From JALTBU01 sp964410645 (GTDB lineage: Bacteria; Campylobacterota; Campylobacteria; Campylobacterales; Nautiliaceae), in the NCBI GenBank assembly GCA_964410645.1, contig CAYPHV010000046.1, positions 1-8,280 of the forward strand: a stretch of 8,280 bases of DNA, written 5' to 3'. A model generated the notes under the pieces. The model saw only the letters and a program-made list of their open reading frames with translations, was not told the DNA's origin and did no database searches. Position numbers and translations under genes: made by a program. This document shows positions 1 to 6,569 of the stretch, one piece after another; position 1 is the first letter of the stretch, and every line of letters begins with the position of its first letter.

Positions 1-11
1 ATTTTTTTCAT
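1..11 (-). CDS. Start of a truncated gene downstream of wtpA
   Basis: Only the first three codons (Met-Lys-Lys) and two further bases are inside the window. The start is supported by a strong AAGGAG Shine-Dalgarno at 17-22, five bases before the ATG. A dyad of the same type as those upstream of wtpA lies just before that site. The product cannot be identified. By position after wtpA it could be another part of the transporter (permease or ATPase) or a second secreted protein, since a Met-Lys-Lys start suits a signal peptide, but this is inference. Confidence 0.5.
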
Positions 12-25
12 TTTGTCTCCTTTTT

Positions 26-42
26 TATGCGATTTTTGCATA
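26..42 (-). promoter_or_regulatory. Dyad A: operator-like inverted repeat before the truncated gene
   Basis: TATGC and GCATA arms flank a 7-base spacer, a perfect 5-bp dyad. Its surroundings (21-47) match 1127-1153 at 25 of 27 positions. It ends three bases before the AAGGAG of the gene starting at 11. The spacing fits a dimeric DNA-binding protein, but the regulator is unknown. Confidence 0.5.
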
Positions 43-95
43 TTTTATTTTATTTTTTATAAAAAAAGAGAAAACTTAACCCTTTTTTATCGTTA

Positions 96-1046
96 TTATT
101 TTTTTAATATACTTGAATCCCCTTCAATTATAGGAGGATTAATAACACCCTGGCCGTTTTTTTTCATTATTGCCTGACCTTTGGGAGAAAGAACATATTT
201 TATAAACAAGACAGCACCTTTTTTGTCCACAGGAAGCCCCTCTTTTTTATTTTGTAAAACAGTTATTCCATAAACCATTGGAGCACCTTTTTTTACAATA
301 TAAGTTCCGGGTTTTTTACCTGTTACTTTGAAACTGGCTTTTTTGTAAAATGATGCAAATTTTTTATTGCCTAAATTAACTTGAGGAGGTAAGGTAATAT
401 ATTTTAGATGATGTTGCATTGCCACAGATTTATAAATAAACAGATAATCAAGCGCTCCGGCTTCTAGCAATCCTAATAAATCAGTTTCTTTTGGCCTTAC
501 AATTATTTTATTTGTATTTTCTTCACCGCTTTCATAACTTTGGCCGTATCCGAAAAGTTTATTAAAAAAATTCGGTTTATTATAATAAATTCCGGCAAGT
601 TTTGCTACAATCATTGCTCTGTAACCGCATGGGTCTAAGTTGGGATTCGAATGTCCTATTTTTACTCCTTTTTTCAATAAAATATCCACCCAGTTATTTT
701 GATTGATCATATTGGCGTATTTAGAATGGGATGTGTAAGCTATAATCATTTCATTTGTAGCAAACAAAGCATTAAATTTGGTATATTTGGGTCTTAATAA
801 ATTATCTATTACCTTATAATCCGCACTTGCCATAACATCGGCCTTGCGATGTAAATCGGTAATTTTTCTGGCACATGCCCTGCTTCCTGCAGCTTCTCTT
901 ACAACATCATACTGAGGATATTTTGCTTCAAATTTTTTTTCAATCTGAGAAAAAGGCATACTTAAACTACCTGCATGAAAAACAACTATTTCTTTTCCAA
1001 AAACAAATAAAGCGGCAGCACTGAGGACTAAAGCAAATTTTTTCAT
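96..1046 (-). CDS. wtpA: Tungstate/molybdate ABC transporter substrate-binding protein (WtpA family)
   Basis: This is the secreted binding protein that captures tungstate (and possibly molybdate) for an ABC importer feeding molybdopterin-cofactor synthesis. It has 316 residues, the usual family size. Residues 1-17 form a Sec signal peptide (Met-Lys-Lys, then a hydrophobic run) without a lipobox cysteine. Family landmarks are FHAGSL (23-28), REAAGS (50-55), KADVMASADY (68-77), NPNLDPCGYR (134-143) and DYLFIYKSVA (200-209). Asp138 of DPCGYR corresponds to the aspartate that binds the oxyanion in archaeal homologues. The start at 1046 was chosen because AAAGGA lies seven bases before it and a signal peptide follows at once. 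The in-frame ATG at 1124 has no ribosome site and lies inside a dyad element. A terminator separates the gene from fdhC, so it is probably transcribed on its own while serving the same enzyme. TupA or ModA is less likely, given these motifs. Confidence 0.9.
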   Translation of the reverse strand: MKKFALVLSAAALFVFGKEIVVFHAGSLSMPFSQIEKKFEAKYPQYDVVREAAGSRACARKITDLHRKADVMASADYKVIDNLLRPKYTKFNALFATNEMIIAYTSHSKYANMINQNNWVDILLKKGVKIGHSNPNLDPCGYRAMIVAKLAGIYYNKPNFFNKLFGYGQSYESGEENTNKIIVRPKETDLLGLLEAGALDYLFIYKSVAMQHHLKYITLPPQVNLGNKKFASFYKKASFKVTGKKPGTYIVKKGAPMVYGITVLQNKKEGLPVDKKGAVLFIKYVLSPKGQAIMKKNGQGVINPPIIEGDSSILKK

Positions 1047-1052
1047 TATTTT

Positions 1053-1058
1053 TCCTTT
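1053..1058 (-). promoter_or_regulatory. Ribosome binding site fixing the wtpA start
   Basis: AAAGGA on the minus strand lies six to seven bases before the ATG at 1046 and supports this start over the upstream ATG at 1124. Dyad C begins at the adjacent base, so a protein bound there, or an RNA fold including it, could touch translation initiation. Confidence 0.7.
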
Positions 1059-1075
1059 TATGAAAATTTTGCATA
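1059..1075 (-). promoter_or_regulatory. Dyad C: operator-like element abutting the wtpA ribosome site
   Basis: On the minus strand it reads TATGC, a 7-base spacer, then TCATA, with four of five arm positions paired. The flanks (TAAAA before, AAA after) match those of dyad A, and over about 25 bases the two agree at roughly 22 positions. It directly abuts the wtpA AAAGGA. Confidence 0.45.
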
Positions 1076-1108
1076 TTTTATTACATAAAAAAATAAAAAT
1101 GTCTTTAA

Positions 1109-1125
1109 TATGACAAAGGAGCATA
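1109..1125 (-). promoter_or_regulatory. Dyad D: operator-like element upstream of wtpA
   Basis: On the minus strand it reads TATGC, a 7-base spacer, then TCATA. The spacer (TCCTTTG) differs completely from the other copies while the arms and spacing are kept, which argues for selection on the arms. Its centre is 23 bp from dyad B and 50 bp from dyad C. Confidence 0.4.
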
Positions 1126-1131
1126 TTTTTT

Positions 1132-1148
1132 TATGCATTTTTTGCATA
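1132..1148 (-). promoter_or_regulatory. Dyad B: operator-like inverted repeat upstream of wtpA
   Basis: A perfect TATGC-N7-GCATA dyad in the gap between the fdh terminator and wtpA. Its 27-base neighbourhood (1127-1153) is nearly identical to 21-47 at the other end of wtpA. It is the most upstream of three copies in this leader. I could not place a convincing -35/-10 pair in this A/T-rich stretch. Confidence 0.5.
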
Positions 1149-1163
1149 TTTTAAGATAAACCC

Positions 1164-1193
1164 AAAAAAAATAAGATAGGAAAATCCTATCTT
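1164..1193 (-). terminator. Intrinsic terminator after fdhC
   Basis: A perfect 9-bp stem (AAGATAGGA at 1173-1181 with TCCTATCTT at 1185-1193) closes a 3-base loop. On the minus strand a run of eight T (1171-1164) follows after one base. The stem begins within the fdhC stop codon. The plus strand has no comparable T run, so the terminator works for minus-strand transcription and ends the fdh operon before wtpA. Confidence 0.85.
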
Positions 1194-2116
1194 TATTTAC
1201 ATTTTTCTTCTAATTCTTTATCTGTGCCTTTTTTTATCATTTCTTTATAAAAAATTGAGTGTAAGTGTTTAAGTTCATCTTCGCTTTTGCATCCGCTAAT
1301 CATACTGTCAAGTGAACCTTTGATAGCAAAAACACCCATATAAAAATGTGTAAAGAAAAAGGCAACTAAAATTAGCGCTAATCCTAAATGGACAATAACG
1401 GCAATTCTTAATAAATCAATTTGAAATAATTTTCCGTGAAGGGCTGTTATGTCAAAATTTTGAACGTACATCATGGCACCTGTAATAATCATAACCATAC
1501 CACCAAGCATTGCAGACCAAAACCACATTTTTTGGCCTGCATTAAATCTGTGAGCCGGTATTTCTTGTTTTCGTTTAACCAAATAACCCCCAAGAATCAT
1601 AAACCATTTTATATCCCATGATCTTGGAAGCATAGGTTTAAACCAGACTATTGTCATAGGCAATACCACAATAGCAAAAAGAACCGCTCCTATAACATGT
1701 AAATAGCGGGCAACTCTGACAAATGGGCCTCCTCCGAAAAATGCACCATAGATGACAATAAATCCTGTTGGTATTAACAATATCCATCCAATGGCAGCAA
1801 TCCAATGAACTATTCTTTGCCAAGTAGGAAATATTAAAAATTCTCTTCCAGGGCGATCAAATATTTTTGGCCCTATAATTAAATAATGTATTAAAAAAAC
1901 AGAAGGGACTGCAATTAATACAATTAAAAATAATAATTTAACCCAGTGTGTTTGTAAATAGAGAAACAATTCTCCATATTTATGCCAATTCGGAATAGCC
2001 TCTATTAGTTGAGGGGAAATTAATCCCCCCTTTGAAGGGACTTGATTAGAATTAGCCAATGGAACAACACCGCCATATAAAAATACTGAAAAACAAAGTA
2101 AAATAAATCGTTTCAT
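1193..2116 (-). CDS. fdhC: Formate dehydrogenase cytochrome b subunit (gamma)
   Basis: This is the membrane subunit that accepts electrons from FdhB through two b-type haems and reduces quinone. It has 307 residues. An N-terminal hydrophobic segment (about 3-20) looks like a signal peptide or first helix. It is followed by membrane segments near 60-82, 101-123, 138-158, 197-217 and 237-262. Candidate haem-ligand histidines lie in membrane segments: His104 (RIVHW), His140 (RYLH), His243 (IVHLG) and His257 (FTHFY), as expected for a FdnI-like di-haem b subunit. It is longer than E. coli FdnI because of about 90 extra N-terminal residues, as in the Wolinella/Campylobacter type. It starts nine bases after the fdhB stop, whose TAA is part of the ribosome site TAAGGA. 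It is the last gene before the terminator. Confidence 0.93.
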   Translation of the reverse strand: MKRFILLCFSVFLYGGVVPLANSNQVPSKGGLISPQLIEAIPNWHKYGELFLYLQTHWVKLLFLIVLIAVPSVFLIHYLIIGPKIFDRPGREFLIFPTWQRIVHWIAAIGWILLIPTGFIVIYGAFFGGGPFVRVARYLHVIGAVLFAIVVLPMTIVWFKPMLPRSWDIKWFMILGGYLVKRKQEIPAHRFNAGQKMWFWSAMLGGMVMIITGAMMYVQNFDITALHGKLFQIDLLRIAVIVHLGLALILVAFFFTHFYMGVFAIKGSLDSMISGCKSEDELKHLHSIFYKEMIKKGTDKELEEKCK

Positions 2117-2125
2117 AACATATCC

Positions 2126-2719
2126 TTATTTATACGCCTGATTCCATCCGTATGGAGTCATTGGTCCTTTACCTTTTGCAGCGTTTCTTTCTCTTATGAT
2201 TTTGGAAACACTTTCGGCATCTCCTACTATTAATGCGTTTGTAGCACATACAGCTGCGCACATAGGAACTTTTCCTTCTGCAATTCTGTTTTGTCCGTAA
2301 AGTTCTCTTTCTTTGACAGAATTAGTCGGTTCCGGGCCTCCTGCACACATAGTACATTTATCCATAACGCCTCTAATACCAAATGCTCCGTCTCTTGGAA
2401 ACTGAGGGGCACCAAAAGGACATGCGTATAAGCAATATCCGCATCCTATGCATTTCTCTTTGTCATTAAGAACGATTCCGTCCTCTCTTATATAAAAGCA
2501 TTCTACTGGGCATACTTGAGCGCAAGGCGCATCAGTACAGTGCATACAGGCAACGGATACAGAAAATTCTTTACCCTCAATTCCCTCATTTAATGTTACT
2601 ACTTTTCTTCTATGAATGCCTACTGGCAGCTCGTGTCCTTCTGAGCATGCTATTGTGCAGGCATTACATTCGATACATCTGTTTGTATCGCAATAAAATT
2701 TCATTCTATTATTATTCAT
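2126..2719 (-). CDS. fdhB: Formate dehydrogenase iron-sulphur subunit (beta)
   Basis: This subunit transfers electrons from FdhA to FdhC on the periplasmic side. It has 197 residues and 16 cysteines placed for four [4Fe-4S] clusters: 15/18/21/25, 58/61/66/70, 90/93/96/100, and 122/125 with 154/158. The pattern matches the FdnH/HybA/NrfC four-cluster ferredoxin family. It has no Tat signal, so it is presumably exported by riding with FdhA. It also lacks the C-terminal membrane helix of E. coli FdnH, so anchoring must rely on FdhC, as in the shorter Wolinella-type subunit. The start at 2719 has AAGGAG upstream, and the fdhA stop (TAA) overlaps that site. Met6 is a possible alternative start but is worse placed. 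Confidence 0.95.
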   Translation of the reverse strand: MNNNRMKFYCDTNRCIECNACTIACSEGHELPVGIHRRKVVTLNEGIEGKEFSVSVACMHCTDAPCAQVCPVECFYIREDGIVLNDKEKCIGCGYCLYACPFGAPQFPRDGAFGIRGVMDKCTMCAGGPEPTNSVKERELYGQNRIAEGKVPMCAAVCATNALIVGDAESVSKIIRERNAAKGKGPMTPYGWNQAYK

Positions 2720-2729
2720 AATTTACTCC

Positions 2730-5558
2730 TTATGCTTTTTCAATGCGGACTAATCCCGCTTTTGTTTCAGGAATTTGAGTAACAATATCGTATCCATAAT
2801 TTACTACGGTGTTTGCACTTTCACCTATTGTATATGGTTTTGTACCTTTTGGATAATTTGCGCTCATATCTTTGCCTTGCATAATACCTGCCCAGTGATA
2901 TGGCAAGAAAATTCTGTCAGGTGATACTGAATAGGTAAGTCTTGCTTTGACTTTGATTTTAGTGCCTTCAGGTGCGTGAACCCAGATCATATCTCCATCT
3001 CTAATTCCATGCTTATAAGCAAGTTCAGGATTGATATCCGCATGCATGTCAGGCATTAAATCTGCTATATACTTACTACTTCTTTCTATAAGTCCAGTAC
3101 CACTATACATAACAAGTCTTGCTGTTATTAATATAAGTGGAAAATCTTTTGCCCAATCTGTTTTTTGAATAGAAGCAAATTTAGTATCAACTCTATATTG
3201 ATCCTTTTTATCCGGATATGTAGGAAATTCTTTAGTCAAGTCATATCTTGGTGTATGAAGTGGCTCTCTATGCATTGGAATTTTATCAGGGAATGTCCAT
3301 ACATAAGCTCTGGCTTTTGCATTTCCATTAGGAACAACTCCAGCTTTTAGGGCATATTTTGCAATAAGTCCGCTTAAATCCACTTTCCAGTTTTTACCCA
3401 TTATTTCTTTTTCTTTTGGAGATAATTTAATTCCAAGAACTTTTTCAATATTATTTTTTGTAAGTTCCGGATATCCTCCTTTTACTTTTGCCCCTTTGAT
3501 TGTTGCTACTGGGCCTGCAAGTAAATCTTCACCTTTATACTCGGTTCCAAATCTTGCTCTGAATCCCATACCGCCTTCTGCTGCCGGAATGTCAATATTA
3601 TATAAAACAGGACTTCCTGGATGTTTTTCTGTCCAGCATGGCCATGGCAATCCATAATATTCGCCTTTCATTGGACCTATACCTTCTAGTGTTACTTCAT
3701 CAAACATATGCCAGTTTTCCTGATGTTTTTTAAGTCTTTCAGGTGTCCAGCCGGTTAAACCGATAGTTTTAATAATTCTTGCAATTTCTCTTGTAGCATC
3801 TTCAGGCCATTGAAAAGTATCTTTTACTTTTACAGCTTTGCCGTTTTTTACGCCCATCATCATACCACGTACTAATTCATCATAAAAACCGAATTTTTTA
3901 GCAAAAGCAAACATAATTTCTTCATCTGTTTTGCTCTCATAAAGCGGATCAACAACCTTGCTTCTCCATTGGGCGCTTCTGTTTGTAGCAGTTACGCTTC
4001 CTGCGCTTTCAAACTGTGTAGCTGCAGGTAAAATATATACATTGTCTTTTTTATTTGTAATTATTGCAGCTTCATTTGCAAGCGGTTCAGCAACTACCAA
4101 TAACTCGACTTTATCTAAGGCCTGTTGAACTTTTGCTGTTTGGGCAACAGAAGTAATACCGTTTCCTTGAACCCATAACGCTTTTATAGGTGTTTTTTGA
4201 TAAATTTTTTCTTCCTGTAATACGCCTTGCCACCATTTAGCAAGTGTAAATCCTTTTATATGCATCATTTCTGGAGTATCAAATCTATTTTGTAACCATT
4301 TAAAATCAACTCCCCAGTTATGAGCAAAATATTTCCAGCTTCCTTCGCTAAGTCCATAATATCCAGGCAATGAATGTGATAAACAACACATATCAGTAGA
4401 ACCCTGAACATTGTCATGTCCTCTGAAAATATTACATCCGCCGCCGAATTTACCCATATTTCCTAATGATAATTGTAAAATTGGTGCCATTCTTGTATTT
4501 GATGAACCGATTGAATGCTGAGTAAGTCCCATAGCCCAAATCAATGTTCCTGGTTTAGCTGCAGCATAGGCTTTTGTTATTTGAATAATTTTATCAGCCG
4601 GTACCCCAGTTACTTCGGCAGTTTTTTCAGGAGTCCATTTTTTAGCTTCTTTCATTATTTCATCCATTTTGAATACACGATTTTTGATAAATTCTTTATC
4701 TTCCCAACCGTGTTTGAAAATCAAATGAAGCATACCGTACATAAACGCAATATCTGTTCCAGGTCTTATTCTTGCATATATATCAGATTTTGCAGCTGTT
4801 TTTGTATATCTTGGATCAATAACAATTAAAGGTGCATTGTTTCTTTCCTTTGCTTTTAAAATATGTTTAAATCCGACTGGATGGTTTACTGCCGGGTTTG
4901 CACCGAATATAATAATAGCTTTAGACTTTTGAATATCTCCCAAGTGATTTGTCATAGCTCCGTAACCCCATGTATTCGCGACCCCCGCGACTGTTGCACT
5001 GTGTCAAATACGTGCTTGGTGATCTATATTGTTCGTTCCCCAAAGTGATGCGAATTTTCTAAAATAATAAGCCTGTTCAGTACTCATTTTAGCAGAGCCT
5101 AAAAACATTGCTGCATCAGGACCGCTCTCTTTTCTGATACCAAGCATTTTTTCTGAAATTTCATTAACAGCCTGATCCCAACTGATTCTTTGCCATTTTC
5201 CATTAACTTTTTTTAACGGATGTTTTACTCTTTTTTCTGTTCTAACGTTATCAATTGAATCAATACCTTTACAGCAGTGACTTCCATGGCTTATAGGGTG
5301 GTCTTGTGCGACTTCTTGTCTTACCCATACACCGTTTTGAACTTCTGCTATAATTCCGCAACCAACTGAACAAGTTGTACATATAGTTTTTACCAACTTA
5401 CTTCCAGGGTAGGGATCTTTTATTTCTTCGCAAGTAGCTTTTCTTACTACGTCTGTCGCATCTAATCCGGTTGCTCCAAGCGCAGTTGATAAAGCTGCCA
5501 TTTTAAGAAAAGATCTCCTGCCCACTTTTACTTTTTCCAATTCTTTAAGTGAGCTCAT
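2730..5558 (-). CDS. fdhA: Formate dehydrogenase catalytic subunit with selenocysteine (alpha)
   Basis: This is the catalytic subunit oxidising formate to CO2 in the periplasm. It is read as one 942-residue protein through the in-frame UGA at 5004-5006, translated as Sec185 within QARI-U-HSATVAGVANTWG, the classic active-site sequence of this family. Residues 14-19 (RRSFLK) followed by a hydrophobic stretch form a Tat signal, which implies export after folding. One [4Fe-4S] cluster is bound by Cys60, Cys63, Cys67 and Cys95 or Cys96, followed by Lys97. Molybdopterin-binding landmarks include RGHDNVQGSTD (379-389), and a C-terminal pterin dinucleotide domain covers about 800-942. The metal could be Mo or W, and the nearby wtpA makes W plausible. 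The start at 5558 has AAGGAG upstream, which includes the stop of the preceding gene. An automatic call would split this gene in two (5558-5004 and 4955-2730); that split is an artefact. Confidence 0.95.
4976..4990 (-). promoter_or_regulatory. Bacterial SECIS hairpin in fdhA
   Basis: On the minus strand UCGCG (4990-4986) pairs perfectly with CGCGA (4980-4976) around a GGGGU loop. The loop starts 18 bases after the UGA, the same distance as I count in E. coli fdhF, and it begins with two G as SelB-bound loops do. The GC-rich stem stands out in an AT-rich gene. It should recruit SelB with Sec-tRNA. Confidence 0.85.
5004..5006 (-). other. Selenocysteine UGA codon (Sec185 of FdhA)
   Basis: This in-frame UGA sits exactly where FdhA homologues have Sec or Cys, before the His of the U-H active-site pair. 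Homology continues unbroken in the same frame on both sides, which rules out a frameshift or decayed gene. It implies that selA, selB, selC and selD are present elsewhere in the genome. Confidence 0.95.
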
Positions 5559-5567
5559 ATTTTCTCC

Positions 5568-5762
5568 TTATATAGCATTTTTGTAATAAATTTCCCAATG
5601 TTTTGTTTTATGATAAAGAATTTCTCTTTTTGGAGAGTGTCCTCTTACTACTCCATTATCCAGACATTCTTCGTTGTCTTTTTTTGCCAGGGTGATTGCC
5701 GGTACAGCTGCTGCCAGTGCTCCGACACCTAACATTTTTTTCAGGAAGTTTCTCCTTTGCAT
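5568..5762 (-). CDS. Small Tat-signal protein of the formate dehydrogenase region
   Basis: This is a 64-residue protein with a Tat motif at 3-9 (RRNFLKK), a hydrophobic segment to about residue 25 (ending AITLA) and a short mature part of about 38 residues ending in WEIYYKNAI. It matches the small family known as the formate dehydrogenase region TAT target, found beside fdhA in Campylobacterota and other Proteobacteria. The role is not established; assembly or export of FdhA is the usual guess. The mature part has one cysteine (Cys33) and no cofactor motif. It starts after AAGGAG at 5768-5773. Its stop TAA is part of the fdhA ribosome site, so the two genes are probably translationally coupled. 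Confidence 0.85.
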   Translation of the reverse strand: MQRRNFLKKMLGVGALAAAVPAITLAKKDNEECLDNGVVRGHSPKREILYHKTKHWEIYYKNAI

Positions 5763-5781
5763 AGTTTCTCCTTTTTTGGAT

Positions 5782-5836
5782 TTATCTCAAAAAGAGATAA
5801 TCGAAAAGCCAAAACAGCTCTTCGGTTATCTCTTTT
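5782..5836 (-). promoter_or_regulatory. Two mutually exclusive hairpins between the chaperone gene and the Tat-protein gene
   Basis: In minus-strand RNA, AAAAGAGAUAA (5836-5826) pairs with UUAUCUCUUUU (5800-5790). Inside it, CGAAGAGC (5824-5817) pairs with GCUUUUCG (5809-5802), with one G-U pair and one C-A mismatch, around a 7-base loop. The middle segment UUAUCUC (5800-5794) can instead pair with a second GAGAUAA (5788-5782) around a UUUUU loop. Both folds cannot form at once. The G-U pair, which is a mismatch in plus-strand RNA, supports function in minus-strand RNA. It could be an attenuator, a processing site or a leaky terminator that sets chaperone versus enzyme levels. Confidence 0.6.
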
Positions 5837-6569
5837 ATACTTCGTCTTCAACATCTCCGCCTTCTTCAAGATCACACGCCAAATTTTCACTTTCTTTCTT
5901 TTTATTTGCTTTTCTTATTGCGGCTTCTTTGTCAGCAATATTTGTTTCGCATACATTTTTTGAGATTTTTTCAATTTTAGGTTTTGGTTTTTCAAAATAT
6001 AATCTTTCTGTTTCGATAAAGCTTTTTAAAACAATAGCTATGTTTTTATATAAATTAGCCGCTGTATGCATATAAACATTTTCGATAAAATCATCTATAA
6101 ACATATTTAATATACTAAAAGTTTTTTCTTCAAATTCTTTTGATTTTTCATCTCCTTTGAGCGTTTCTAAAATTAAATGATTCATAAATGGGAAAATAAA
6201 GCCGATATCATCTTCCATATCTTTATAGTCTTCTCTTTTTCTGAATTTGGAGCTTAAAACAATGTTTACCATTTTTAGTCTCATTTTTCCGCTTTCAATT
6301 TCCTCTATATAGTATGAGGCTGTGGTGGGAATGGGATCATTTGAAAGATTGTAAAATATATCATCGTATTCGGCACTTAATTTTTTTTCATCAAAATTAT
6401 CCAGAAAATTTTTAATAGCTTCTTTTGAAGGAGAATTAAACGGATTTTGATATATAAGATTTGCCATCTCTTTTACATTTAAAAATCTGTTTTTATCATA
6501 CGTAAATGTAAAAAGTTTTGAAAAAAAAGCGTAAAAAAATGCTCTTGCCTGTTCTATTTCTTTATTCAT
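5835..6569 (-). CDS. TorD-family chaperone for formate dehydrogenase maturation
   Basis: A cytoplasmic, largely helical protein of 244 residues that probably binds the FdhA Tat signal and holds the apoenzyme until the metal cofactor is inserted. Family features are YDDIFYNLSNDPIPTTASYY (68-87), matching the substrate-binding motif region of TorD/DmsD proteins, and MEDDIGFIFPFMNHL (118-132), matching the usual D-H-x-G-x-E-L-x-F-M segment. The customary His is Asp121 here. The C-terminal tail (about 197-244) is highly charged, Lys-rich then acidic, and looks disordered; it is an addition to the usual fold. The start at 6569 has AAAGGA upstream and overlaps the preceding gene by 8 bases, implying coupling. 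Genes of this type precede fdhA in Campylobacter. The exact partner is inferred from position. Confidence 0.8.
   Translation of the reverse strand: MNKEIEQARAFFYAFFSKLFTFTYDKNRFLNVKEMANLIYQNPFNSPSKEAIKNFLDNFDEKKLSAEYDDIFYNLSNDPIPTTASYYIEEIESGKMRLKMVNIVLSSKFRKREDYKDMEDDIGFIFPFMNHLILETLKGDEKSKEFEEKTFSILNMFIDDFIENVYMHTAANLYKNIAIVLKSFIETERLYFEKPKPKIEKISKNVCETNIADKEAAIRKANKKKESENLACDLEEGGDVEDEV

Noticed and set aside
1047..1124. A 26-residue N-terminal extension of WtpA starting at the ATG at 1124.
   Set aside because: There is no ribosome site before it, it would put a Lys/Cys/Phe-rich stretch ahead of a complete signal peptide, and its ATG is part of a dyad element. The ATG at 1046 has a good AAAGGA.
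1173..1193. A bidirectional terminator.
   Set aside because: The stem is symmetric, but the T run exists only for minus-strand transcription and no convergent plus-strand gene is present.
2730..4955. A separate 741-residue molybdopterin oxidoreductase gene starting at 4955.
   Set aside because: The frame is continuous with the upstream part through a UGA at the conserved Sec position; there is no ribosome site at 4955, and a protein lacking the active site and Fe-S domain would make no sense.
4515..5048. Plus-strand reading frames within fdhA (4515-4829 and 4863-5048).
   Set aside because: They are antisense shadows of a conserved coding region with no domain or plausible start context.
5674..6075. 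A plus-strand reading frame of 133 codons opposite the chaperone and Tat-protein genes.
   Set aside because: It is a low-complexity Ser/Phe-rich translation antisense to two well-supported genes and spans the hairpin gap; no family resemblance.
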